The position numbers and the translations under genes are program-made. The notes under the pieces were generated by a model. That model was not told where the DNA came from, ran no database searches, and worked only from the letters and a program-made list of their open reading frames with translations. Positions 6,846 through 13,563 of a DNA stretch of 16,180 nucleotides are shown here, piece after piece (within the stretch, counting starts at the first letter, position 1; every line of letters starts with the position of its first letter). The DNA comes from Nanosynbacter sp963540705 (GTDB taxonomy: Bacteria; Patescibacteriota; Saccharimonadia; Saccharimonadales; Saccharimonadaceae), in the NCBI GenBank assembly GCA_963540705.1, contig CAUTQX010000015.1, positions 1-16,180 of the forward strand, read 5' to 3'.

Positions 6846-8045
6846 ATGAATAAAGAACCTACACTCCCTAATAAGCCACTCTGGGTGCCGGAAAGAGAAT
6901 TTCTTGATGAAGAAAATCGGCAGTCTATAATCAAAATCTTAGGCGTTGTCGCAGCAGATCGTTCTAACCAGCAATTTGCTGAAGCCGCGCGGGCAGTTGC
7001 TAGTGATGTTGAGAGTGGTGGTGAGTTAGCGCCAGGTTCGCGAGATTTCATGTGGGCGCGCTTTATGGGTGTCCAGCATGGCACTATGGAAGGTGGCGAC
7101 GGTAAGGTACGGGTTAATGAGGAAAACTATTCTAGGTTGCGACCGTTGGCTGAACAGCTACACTATGGTGATATGCGTTTTCTAGAGTCAAATCCGGCCG
7201 ATAGTACCGTAGAGTATGGTAGTAGTATTGTTCTAGGTGGATCAGCAGAAGAGATGCCAAAACGTCTACAGGCTGCGCGAGGTAAAAATCCACGAGATAT
7301 CGCTGTTCAGGACACGTATTTACTAGTTGGACAGCGTCAGCGCTGGAATAGTATACCAACCGAAAAAGATCCTGATGCCATTTTGGCGGCAGTATCAAGA
7401 TCGCTTGGCGGTGTTGACATGGATAGGCTCAAGGAAAAATCACCTTGGCTGCGGGATGAGCTACGCAAAAAGGTTGAGGCTGGTAGTTGGGATGAAGCAT
7501 TCGCCACGGAGATGACTATTGGACGGCTGGGTCTTGAGGCTTACTTTGATAGGCATGGCTTAATTGACTGGGAGAATGGTATTGAGGAGACTGCACCTAG
7601 CGACAACCAGCCAAGTATACCGGGTGTCCCGGATCGAGAAAATGTCTTAGTAACGTATCACTTGCTCGATGGCACTCGTGCAACATTGCTAAATGCTGCT
7701 GCGGTGCCGAGAAAGCGCGGTGTCCCACGGCCAACGAGTGATAGTCAGATCAAAGAACTACTAGATCTAGGTGTCCTAGAGCGCAATAAAGAACATCCTA
7801 TCAGCATCATTACAGATTCACCACACTATCTTCGAGCCGCTACTGATGTCGCTATTCGGATATTGGCGCACCCCGAGACAAGGGATATAGTCATTACTCC
7901 CCCCGTCTCGCCGTATAGGCCGTCAAGCCCAGAGAATGTCCTAAAAGCACTAGGAGAGATTCCGGCAACCTATAAGGCTGATAAGCGTGTTCACGCCGTA
8001 TTGCGTGGCGAAGATCCGGACGCTAAAGAGCTGGCTGATTTGTAG
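6846..8045 (+). CDS. Orphan protein with atypical codon use, unknown function
   Basis: A 399-residue soluble protein with no signal peptide or membrane segment that I cannot place with confidence. The middle reads SSIVLGGSAEEMPKRLQAA and TYLLVGQRQRW; the C-terminal half reads VLVTYHLLDGTRATLLNAAA and SIITDSPHYLRAATDVAIRIL. The latter pattern weakly recalls YdcF/SanA (DUF218) proteins, where a GG strand, an nTxxNA segment and a VTsxxHxxRA helix occur in that order, but spacing is unusual and this is only a suggestion. Codon use differs from its neighbours: CTA leucine is frequent (at least 13 by hand count) whereas pnp uses almost only TTG/CTG-type codons. It lies between rpsO and pnp, where no such gene is usual, so recent acquisition is plausible. 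No terminator is obvious after it. Confidence 0.82.
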   Translation: MNKEPTLPNKPLWVPEREFLDEENRQSIIKILGVVAADRSNQQFAEAARAVASDVESGGELAPGSRDFMWARFMGVQHGTMEGGDGKVRVNEENYSRLRPLAEQLHYGDMRFLESNPADSTVEYGSSIVLGGSAEEMPKRLQAARGKNPRDIAVQDTYLLVGQRQRWNSIPTEKDPDAILAAVSRSLGGVDMDRLKEKSPWLRDELRKKVEAGSWDEAFATEMTIGRLGLEAYFDRHGLIDWENGIEETAPSDNQPSIPGVPDRENVLVTYHLLDGTRATLLNAAAVPRKRGVPRPTSDSQIKELLDLGVLERNKEHPISIITDSPHYLRAATDVAIRILAHPETRDIVITPPVSPYRPSSPENVLKALGEIPATYKADKRVHAVLRGEDPDAKELADL

Positions 8046-8210
8046 GAAATACGAAGCAGCAAACAGAGTTAAACGGTTAGGCCAGGCGCTATAGGAGCAA
8101 ATGTAACGTGTATTGTATGGTGAGCTGCCGTTCATCAAAGGAGATTGATTTTCAGAGTGAATTGTGTCTAGTTTTGGCTTTCTATAAAGCCTATAAAGCG
8201 CACACCGCTG
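8046..8210. other. Intergenic stretch before the pnp promoter
   Basis: This gap holds no convincing gene, terminator or RNA. It contains a tandem TATAAAGC repeat (around 8183-8199) and an unsupported 33-codon frame lacking a ribosome site. Nothing else was recognised. Confidence 0.5.
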
Positions 8211-8219
8211 TGATATAAT
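8211..8219 (+). promoter_or_regulatory. pnp promoter (extended -10)
   Basis: TGATATAAT fits the extended -10 consensus, with the hexamer at 8214-8219. The -35 position (about 8191) is poor. Transcription would start near 8226, giving a leader of about 95 nt, much longer than those of the leaderless genes nearby. Confidence 0.65.
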
Positions 8220-8238
8220 AAAATACGCGAATATAACC

Positions 8239-8305
8239 CGCAGACGGTGATGGATGTGTGGTGTGTTGACCGGTAAACCAGCACGCACCTGTTACTGTCT
8301 TTGCG
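8239..8305 (+). promoter_or_regulatory. pnp: Long hairpin in the pnp leader
   Basis: The leader folds on itself almost end to end. By hand pairing: 8239-8242 with 8302-8305, a two-base bulge at 8300-8301, then 8243-8253 with 8289-8299 (several G-U), one A-C mismatch (8254/8288), then 8255-8260 with 8282-8287, leaving a terminal region 8261-8281. That is about 21 base pairs with one bulge and one mismatch, ending six bases before the AGAGAGGA ribosome site of pnp. In E. coli the pnp leader forms a hairpin cut by RNase III, and PNPase then represses its own message; an equivalent control here is inference by analogy. Confidence 0.7.
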
Positions 8306-8320
8306 AGAAAGAGAGGATCT

Positions 8321-10438
8321 ATGGCAATTATTAACCCAAGCGGCAAGGAGATTTTTAGTGTTACCACTGATTTTTGTGGTCGGCCGCTGACGCTAGAGGT
8401 GAATCGCGTTGGTTTTAGGACGACTGGTAGTGTTTTGGTGCGTTACGGTGACACTATAGTTTTGGGCAGTGCTCAGGTTAGTCCGCGTCCAGTGCAATTG
8501 GATTATTTTCCATTGTCGATTGATTATGAAGAAAAATTTTATGCAGCGGGTAAGATCTCTGGCAGTCGATTTATTAAGCGCGAAGGTCGCCCGAGCGATG
8601 AAGCTGTGTTGATTGGGCGATTGATTGATCGTCCGATTCGTCCGCTTTTCCCGAAGGGTTATCGTCAGGAAATCCAAGTCGTTGCAACTGTTTTGAGTAT
8701 GGATCCGAGTTTCCGCCCAGATGTAATTGCGATGATCGCTGCGTCTAGTGCGTTAATGTTAACTGGCACGCCGTTTGACGGTCCAGTGGCTGGTTTGCGC
8801 GTGGGTCGAGTGGATGGCGAATTTAAGGCGTTCTTGACTCCAGAAGAGCGCGAAAAGTCAGATCTTGATTTGGTCGTGGCTGGTATTGAAAGCGGTATAA
8901 CAATGGTCGAGGCTGGCGCTAAAGAAGTTTCAGAAGATGTGATTGTTGATGCGATGGCATGGGCTCATCAGATGATGCAGCCAGCAATTGCTCTGCAACG
9001 CGAATTGGCGGAAAAAGTTGCGCCAGCGCAGCAGGAATACGATTTAATTTTGCCAGACGAATCAATTCAGCAAACGGTTAACGCGTGGGCTGATGGGAAA
9101 TTTGGTGAGAAAATTCGTCGCCCATATCCAGAGCGCAATGAAATGATAAGCGAAATTCGCGCCGAGTTCCATGAGGCGATGGCGGAAAAATTGGGACTGG
9201 ACGAGGAAGAATATAGCGAAGTTCGTAGCGATTATGATGAAGCGTTCACTTTGGCTTTGCATAAAGATGTTCGTCGAGGAATTGTTACCGAACGAATTCG
9301 TCCTGACGGTCGACAATTGACCGAGATCCGTCCGCTCAGTTCGGAAGTTGGATTCTTGCCGCGTGCTCACGGCTCCAGCTTGTTTACGCGTGGCGTGACT
9401 CAGGGAATGAATATTGTGACTTTGGCGCCGCTTAGTTATTCGCAATTGATTGACACTATGGAAATTACCGACGGTGAGCGACGTTATATGCATCATTACA
9501 ATGCGCCGGGCTATACGGTTGGCGAGGTCAAGCGAATGGGCAGTCCGGGTCGACGTGAGATTGGTCATGGATACTTGGCGGAACGCGCTTTGCTCCCAGT
9601 TTTGCCAACTGAAGAGGATTTCCCATACGCTATTCGCTCAGTGACTGAGATTATGAGCCAGAACGGTTCGACTTCGATGGCGGCGACTTGTTCTAGCTGC
9701 TTGGCGTTGATGGACGCTGGTGTGCCAATTTCAGCTCCAGTGAGTGGAATTGCTATGGGATTGATGATGGACGGCGATACTCCGTATGTGTTGAGTGATA
9801 TCGCTGATGCTGAGGACTTTGCTGGTGATATGGACTTTAAGGTAACTGGAACTTCAAAGGGTATCACAGCTCTTCAAATGGATATGAAGGTTCATGGTTT
9901 GCCAGTAGCGGTATTGCGTCAAGCGATTGAGCAGAGTAAGGCAGGGCGTGCGCACATTTTGGAACATATGCTTAGTGTGCTTCCAGGGCCTCGTGAGTCG
10001 CTCAGTCCGTATGCGCCACGAATTGAGAAGATTAAGATTGACCCGGATAAGATTGGCGTGATTATTGGTAAGGGTGGTGAGACAATCAATAAGATCACTT
10101 CGGAAACTGGCGCTGAAATTGATATTAAGGAAGATGGTTTGATTACTGTGGCTAGCCCAGACGGCGCGTCGATTGAAAAGGCTATGAACTGGATTAAAAG
10201 TCTGGTTGAGGAGCCAGAAGTTGGCAAGATTTACGAAGGTAAAGTTGTCGGCATTAAAGATTTTGGCGCGTTTGTGAATATACTTCCTGGTGTTGACGGA
10301 ATGGTTCATATTTCGAAATTGGCAGAACATCGAGTTGAAAAAGTGACTGATGTCGTGAAAGAAGGTCAAACTGTTCGCGTGAAAATCACTGGAATTGACG
10401 AGCGCGGTAAGATTAATTTGACGATGATTGGTTTATAA
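8321..10438 (+). CDS. pnp: Polyribonucleotide nucleotidyltransferase (PNPase)
   Basis: A phosphorolytic 3'-5' exoribonuclease of RNA decay, acting as a ring-shaped trimer. The 705-residue length is typical. Two RNase PH domains are seen (about 1-145 and 325-545), separated by the all-alpha linker. The first has the SRFIKREGRPSDEA loop and RLIDRPIRPLFPKGY; the second has RPDGRQLTEIRPLSSEVGFLPRAHGSSLFTRG, the phosphate-binding NGSTSMA (N448-A454) and GDMDFKVTGT (D503, D505), which matches the metal-binding Asp region. A KH domain follows with GKGG at 583-586, then an S1 domain at about 632-703 (GKVVGIKDFGAFVNILPGVDGMVHIS). No extra tail follows S1. AGAGAGGA lies just before the ATG. Expression is probably governed by the leader hairpin. 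Identity is certain. Confidence 0.98.
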   Translation: MAIINPSGKEIFSVTTDFCGRPLTLEVNRVGFRTTGSVLVRYGDTIVLGSAQVSPRPVQLDYFPLSIDYEEKFYAAGKISGSRFIKREGRPSDEAVLIGRLIDRPIRPLFPKGYRQEIQVVATVLSMDPSFRPDVIAMIAASSALMLTGTPFDGPVAGLRVGRVDGEFKAFLTPEEREKSDLDLVVAGIESGITMVEAGAKEVSEDVIVDAMAWAHQMMQPAIALQRELAEKVAPAQQEYDLILPDESIQQTVNAWADGKFGEKIRRPYPERNEMISEIRAEFHEAMAEKLGLDEEEYSEVRSDYDEAFTLALHKDVRRGIVTERIRPDGRQLTEIRPLSSEVGFLPRAHGSSLFTRGVTQGMNIVTLAPLSYSQLIDTMEITDGERRYMHHYNAPGYTVGEVKRMGSPGRREIGHGYLAERALLPVLPTEEDFPYAIRSVTEIMSQNGSTSMAATCSSCLALMDAGVPISAPVSGIAMGLMMDGDTPYVLSDIADAEDFAGDMDFKVTGTSKGITALQMDMKVHGLPVAVLRQAIEQSKAGRAHILEHMLSVLPGPRESLSPYAPRIEKIKIDPDKIGVIIGKGGETINKITSETGAEIDIKEDGLITVASPDGASIEKAMNWIKSLVEEPEVGKIYEGKVVGIKDFGAFVNILPGVDGMVHISKLAEHRVEKVTDVVKEGQTVRVKITGIDERGKINLTMIGL

Positions 10439-10447
10439 ATATATAAT
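10418..10447 (+). promoter_or_regulatory. Promoter inside the 3' end of pnp
   Basis: TTGACG (10418-10423) and TATAAT (10442-10447) are 18 bases apart, spanning the pnp stop codon. It would start a message of about 24 nt leader with a strong AGGAGGA ribosome site before ATG 10478. No terminator separates pnp from this gene, so read-through is also possible. Confidence 0.7.
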
Positions 10448-10477
10448 AGCGAAAGCGTAATTTTAGGAGGAAATTTT

Positions 10478-11356
10478 ATGGACAATAGTAACAACAACAA
10501 ACCTCAAACACCGCCTCAGCCGCAATTCCAGCAGGCTCCACAACAGTCTCAGGCTCAACAGCCTCAACCACAACAACAATTCCCACAACAACCAGTCATG
10601 GGAACTCCATACCAAATGCCACCAAAAAAGAAAATGAGTAAAGGTGCCATGTGGGGAATCATCGGCGGAATAATTGGACTAGTCGTAATTATCGTTGGTG
10701 TAGTCCTGGCTGTCTTGTTGCTAGGCGGTCCAAGCAAGGCGGATTATAAAGACCTGCTTTCACAATTTACTGGCTTTGACATAAATAACGCCTTTATTAG
10801 TAAAGGTAGTACTGGCACTAAAAATAGGAAAGCTGAAATAGATGAGACTATTGGGAAAATTGACGATCTTAATAAAAAAATGGGCTCACATAAAGCGCTT
10901 CGCGATAAGGATGTGAAAGCGGCATATGATAAATACTTGGACAGTTGGAATAACGGCGCAAAAGAATATGTTGAGTTCATAGGAGCCTTTACTGAAAATA
11001 ATTTTTACGAGAAATGTAGATTAACTGAAGTAAGTAAGCATATTCGGGAATCCAAAGAAAGTATTGAGAAATATTTTGACTCTAATATGAAAGACTGTAT
11101 GGATTCTTTGGATAAGATGTCGAAATCTAACAACAAGCTAGTTGCTAAATATGGCGAAGATCTGAAGAAATACTACTCAGAAATAAAGCAATATTACGTA
11201 GAACTTTCAGAATACATTAAGAACGCATCGTCGGGAGCATCGAGGCCAGAGGCACCGACATCACCGAAGATAGATATTAAGGCGGATACATTAAATAAAT
11301 GGAAAGAAGCTAGCGAAAACTTTAAGAAAGTTTTGGAAGAAAAAGCTAATAAATAG
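10478..11356 (+). CDS. Q/P-rich anchored surface protein, paralogue A
   Basis: A 292-residue protein of unknown function. Residues 1-47 are rich in Gln, Pro and Asn with PQFQQ/PQQ repeats. A KKKMSKG positive patch follows, then a hydrophobic Gly/Val/Ile segment at about 59-83, which should place the Q/P region inside and the rest outside. Residues 90-292 are polar and helical by composition (many Lys, Glu, Asp and spaced hydrophobics) with a short Ala/Ser/Pro-rich break near 250. Two cysteines occur (C-R-L and D-C-M segments), a possible disulfide. The strong ribosome site AGGAGG (10466-10471) fixes the start. It is followed by a terminator and a paralogue with a nearly identical anchor region. 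The names given here are descriptive only. Confidence 0.87.
   Translation: MDNSNNNKPQTPPQPQFQQAPQQSQAQQPQPQQQFPQQPVMGTPYQMPPKKKMSKGAMWGIIGGIIGLVVIIVGVVLAVLLLGGPSKADYKDLLSQFTGFDINNAFISKGSTGTKNRKAEIDETIGKIDDLNKKMGSHKALRDKDVKAAYDKYLDSWNNGAKEYVEFIGAFTENNFYEKCRLTEVSKHIRESKESIEKYFDSNMKDCMDSLDKMSKSNNKLVAKYGEDLKKYYSEIKQYYVELSEYIKNASSGASRPEAPTSPKIDIKADTLNKWKEASENFKKVLEEKANK
10573..10750 (+). repeat. Anchor-region direct repeat, copy 1
   Basis: This 178-base segment recurs 1001 bases downstream with seven mismatches by hand count. Positions 10619-10719 are a 101-base perfect match to 11620-11720. It encodes the end of the Q/P region and the membrane anchor. Confidence 0.9.
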
Positions 11357-11371
11357 TCTGTAATTAAAAAT

Positions 11372-11406
11372 AAAGCACCCTGATAAATCGGGGTGTTTTT
11401 ATTTGA
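11372..11406 (+). terminator. Intrinsic terminator after paralogue A
   Basis: CACCCTGA (11376-11383) pairs with 11388-11395 (one G-U), extended outward by G-U and A-T pairs, with a TAAA loop and a tail of five T followed by ATTT. The tail runs directly into the -35 of the next promoter. Confidence 0.85.
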
Positions 11407-11432
11407 CTACAATTAAGCTATAGCGATATAAT
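11403..11432 (+). promoter_or_regulatory. Promoter of paralogue B
   Basis: TTGACT (11403-11408) and TATAAT (11427-11432) are 18 bases apart. A leader of about 28 nt carries AGGAG (11452-11456) before ATG 11467. Confidence 0.83.
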
Positions 11433-11466
11433 GACAAAAAGTATAAAAGTCAGGAGACTACTATTT

Positions 11467-12402
11467 ATGGACGACAACAACAATAAACCACAGCCTCAAG
11501 TGCCGCCTCAGCCACAATTCCAGCAGACTCCACAACAGCCGCAATTTCAGCAGGCTCCACAGCAGCCTCAGTCACAACAATTCCCACAACAGCCAGTTAT
11601 GGGAACTCCATACCAAATACCACCAAAAAAGAAAATGAGTAAAGGTGCCATGTGGGGAATCATCGGCGGAATAATTGGACTAGTCGTAATTATCGTTGGT
11701 GTAGTCCTGGCTGTCTTGTTATTAGGCGGTCCAAGTAAGGCTGATTATAAAGCTACTGGAGAAAAGTTGAATGATGTGATTAAAGTATACAACGAGACTT
11801 CTATATCACTTTCATATGTTTCTACCTCAGAAACCAAGTCTTCGTTAGAGTCTACTCGCAAGAAACTTGCTTCAACAAAGGAAGAAGTTGACGGTAAATT
11901 AAGCGAACTAGGTAAGATGAAGGCTATTACTGGCGACAAAGAGGTTCGTGAAAAGTATGATGCTTTGAAAAATAAACTAGGTAAGTTTAACGATGCTATA
12001 GATGCCTTTGATGAAGTTTACGGCAAGATACTTCCAGCAGTAGCTGATTTTTCTGACAGCAGCAACAGCTCTAATATATCTACCTTAGAGAGCGCAGTTA
12101 AGAAAGCTCGACAGGATCTTAAGGGTGCAGACATTAAGAATGAGCACAACAAGAAATTCGTCAAGGACTTTACTGCTCAATTGGAAAAACTTGAAGAAAT
12201 GTTGCCAAAAGTTGCTGAGATGAAATCTGATTACAAAAAATACGACTCTAACTATATCAGTGATTTTTACGATACTCTTACCGCAATACAAAAGACTGCT
12301 CGCGAATGGTCTTCGGGACTACAAAAAATAGCAGAAGAGGGCGAAATTAAGAGTGAATTAAACGACCTAGGAATCATATTGGCAGACAAGGTAAATAAAT
12401 AG
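11467..12402 (+). CDS. Q/P-rich anchored surface protein, paralogue B
   Basis: A 311-residue paralogue of the preceding protein. Residues 1-52 are a Q/P-rich region with the repeated unit PQFQQxPQQPQ; KKKMSKG and the hydrophobic segment at about 62-86 match paralogue A nearly residue for residue. The exposed part is quite different but keeps a shared pattern (DKEVREKYDAL here, DKDVKAAYDKY in A), so both domains are probably distant homologues. It is Lys/Glu/Ser-rich and helical by composition, without cysteine. The start at 11467 is chosen because the in-frame ATG at 11431 lies within the -10 hexamer, while 11467 has AGGAG 10 bases upstream and gives the same N-terminus (MDxNNNKPQ) as paralogue A. 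Function unknown; an adhesion or envelope role is a guess. Confidence 0.87.
   Translation: MDDNNNKPQPQVPPQPQFQQTPQQPQFQQAPQQPQSQQFPQQPVMGTPYQIPPKKKMSKGAMWGIIGGIIGLVVIIVGVVLAVLLLGGPSKADYKATGEKLNDVIKVYNETSISLSYVSTSETKSSLESTRKKLASTKEEVDGKLSELGKMKAITGDKEVREKYDALKNKLGKFNDAIDAFDEVYGKILPAVADFSDSSNSSNISTLESAVKKARQDLKGADIKNEHNKKFVKDFTAQLEKLEEMLPKVAEMKSDYKKYDSNYISDFYDTLTAIQKTAREWSSGLQKIAEEGEIKSELNDLGIILADKVNK
11574..11751 (+). repeat. Anchor-region direct repeat, copy 2
   Basis: Second copy of the 178-base repeat at 10573-10750. Most of the seven differences are synonymous; one changes Met to Ile. Outside this block the two genes cannot be aligned at DNA level except in the short Q/P codon repeats. 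Confidence 0.9.
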
Positions 12403-12421
12403 TTCTGCTAAATATCAGAAG

Positions 12422-12448
12422 CGCCTCGTTTCTTACGGGGCGTTTTTT
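12422..12448 (+). terminator. Intrinsic terminator after paralogue B
   Basis: An 8-bp stem (12422-12429 with 12435-12442, one G-U) has a TTCTT loop and a run of six T. The last T is also the first base of the extended -10 element of the next gene. Confidence 0.9.
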
Positions 12449-12456
12449 GATAGAAT
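12448..12456 (+). promoter_or_regulatory. Extended -10 promoter, leaderless uracil glycosylase gene
   Basis: TGATAGAAT resembles an extended -10, with the hexamer at 12451-12456. Six bases follow before ATG 12463. No ribosome site is present. Any -35 would lie within the terminator stem and is not recognisable. Confidence 0.62.
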
Positions 12457-12462
12457 AAATAT

Positions 12463-13044
12463 ATGGACAAGCAGACTAAATTGGATGCGTTGGTGGAAGA
12501 AATTGTAAAAGAGAAGATTTGCCCGAATTTGGCGGATCAGGCGACGCAATTAGTTATGGGCGATGGAAATCCTGATGCTGATATCGTTTTTATTGGCGAA
12601 GCGCCAGGGAAGAATGAAGATTTGCAAGGCAAGCCGTTTGTCGGTGCTGCGGGAAAATTCCTTGATGAGATGCTAAAGTCTGCCAATTTACAACGGTCAG
12701 ATGTATATATTACTAATATTGTTAAGTATCGACCGCCGAATAATCGTGACCCATTACCGGAGGAAAAGCGTCAATTTTGGCCATATTTACTCAGGCAATT
12801 AGAAATCATTCAGCCAAAGGCTATTCTGACCTTAGGGCGGCACAGCGGCGGTGGGTTTATTCCGGGATTGCAGATCAGTAAAGAACATGGTCGTCCACGC
12901 AAAGTGCGCCTGCATGAGCTTGAATTCGTGGTGATTCCGTTATATCATCCAGCCGCCGCGCTTTATAACGGCGGTATGCGTCAGACTTTAATTGACGATT
13001 TTATTCAGGCTGTGGAATTTGTGAAGAAAAACAGCGACGCTTAA
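12463..13044 (+). CDS. Family-4-like uracil-DNA glycosylase lacking Fe-S cysteines
   Basis: A base-excision repair enzyme expected to remove uracil from DNA. The 193-residue protein has motif A GEAPGKNED (45-53), GKPFVGAAGKFLDEML, NIVKYRPPNNRDP and motif B HPAAA (162-166), all in family 4 order and spacing. Family 4 enzymes normally bind a 4Fe-4S cluster with four cysteines: two before motif A, one in VKCRPP, and one in the following CxPYL segment. Here the only cysteine in the whole protein is C20; the others are E17, Y89 and F105 by hand alignment. Catalytic motifs look intact, so it is probably active but without a cluster. Its promoter overlaps the preceding terminator. It could alternatively belong to a related subfamily of the uracil glycosylase superfamily. 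Confidence 0.9.
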   Translation: MDKQTKLDALVEEIVKEKICPNLADQATQLVMGDGNPDADIVFIGEAPGKNEDLQGKPFVGAAGKFLDEMLKSANLQRSDVYITNIVKYRPPNNRDPLPEEKRQFWPYLLRQLEIIQPKAILTLGRHSGGGFIPGLQISKEHGRPRKVRLHELEFVVIPLYHPAAALYNGGMRQTLIDDFIQAVEFVKKNSDA

Positions 13045-13056
13045 TCAGGTGATTAC

Positions 13057-13085
13057 TTGCAAAAGTTTCTCAGATGTAGTATAGT
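13057..13085 (+). promoter_or_regulatory. Promoter of the Rrf2-YhgE operon
   Basis: TTGCAA (13057-13062) and TATAGT (13080-13085) are 17 bases apart. Transcription would start near 13092, leaving a leader of about 37 nt with GAAAGGA before ATG 13129. Confidence 0.78.
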
Positions 13086-13089
13086 GGAT

Positions 13090-13116
13090 AGTCGATATCT
13101 ATTATATCTAAGTCGA
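13090..13116 (+). promoter_or_regulatory. Possible operator for the Rrf2-type regulator
   Basis: Over the predicted start of transcription lie nested direct repeats: AGTCGA at 13090-13095 and 13111-13116 (21 bases apart, two helical turns) flank ATATCTA at 13095-13101 and 13104-13110. The position suits an autorepressor site. No binding consensus is known to me for this regulator. Confidence 0.4.
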
Positions 13117-13128
13117 GAAAGGATTTGT

Positions 13129-13563
13129 ATGAGATTATCGGGAGCTGTTGAACAAGCGTGTTGCATTATGGCAATTCTAGCGGATCCAAAAAGGACGACG
13201 CCGGTAACTAATGATGCGCTGGCGGAAAAGATGCTGGTTTCGCCGACATACTTGAAGAAAATTAGTCGAAAATTGGTAATAGCAAAGCTAATCACTTCAA
13301 CGCAGGGAACTGGTGGCGGATTTATTTTAGCGAGAAAAATGAACGAAGTTACGTTGCATGATGTTGTCCTTGCAATTGAAGGAGAATCGCCATTTTTCCA
13401 ACCTCAGGGAATTGTTGAGAGAGTTTTTCAATCACGTCCTCGCCAGGTGGAAATTGGCATGAATATGATAGAAAAAGTTTTTTCTGAAGCGCAGGAAAAG
13501 TGGAGTGAATATTTGAAAACTGTGACGCTGGAAGATGTTGCAAAGGAGGTCGCACATGATTAA
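13129..13563 (+). CDS. Rrf2-family transcriptional regulator, without cluster cysteines
   Basis: A 144-residue winged-helix regulator. MRLSGAVEQACCIMAILA is the first helix, LAEKMLVSPTYLKKISRKLVIAKLI the helix-turn-helix (Rrf2 pattern of SPxYLxkixxxLxxAglv), and STQGTGGGFILARKMNEVTLHDVVLAIEG the wing (GxxGGfxLar). Many Rrf2 proteins such as IscR and NsrR sense through three cysteines in a loop after the wing; none is present here, the only cysteines being C11 and C12 in helix 1. It is therefore probably not an Fe-S sensor of that type. GAAAGGA precedes ATG 13129; an upstream in-frame TTG at 13057 is the -35 element and is rejected. The stop overlaps the next gene by 8 bases, so the regulator probably controls that gene. 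Confidence 0.9.
   Translation: MRLSGAVEQACCIMAILADPKRTTPVTNDALAEKMLVSPTYLKKISRKLVIAKLITSTQGTGGGFILARKMNEVTLHDVVLAIEGESPFFQPQGIVERVFQSRPRQVEIGMNMIEKVFSEAQEKWSEYLKTVTLEDVAKEVAHD

Noticed and set aside
8117..8218. A 33-codon frame upstream of pnp
   Set aside because: No ribosome site, and its stop lies in the pnp -10 hexamer; composition is unremarkable.
8250..8276. An 8-codon mini-frame (MDVWCVDR) in the 5' arm and loop of the pnp leader hairpin, reminiscent of a leader peptide
   Set aside because: No Shine-Dalgarno sequence before it and no run of a single regulatory amino acid; the hairpin alone explains the region.
9062..10369. Several 100-170 codon open frames on the - strand inside pnp
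   Set aside because: They mirror the codon bias of pnp, lack ribosome sites and resemble no protein family.
12463..13044. Idea that the uracil glycosylase is UdgX, which bonds covalently to DNA
   Set aside because: The UdgX KRRIH loop is expected after the NxVK strand, where this protein has the ordinary RPPNNRDP; the RKVRLH segment lies elsewhere.
13535..13555. TTG start upstream of the YhgE/Pip ATG
   Set aside because: ATG 13556 follows a near-perfect ribosome site AAAGGAGGT at ideal spacing; the TTG has none.
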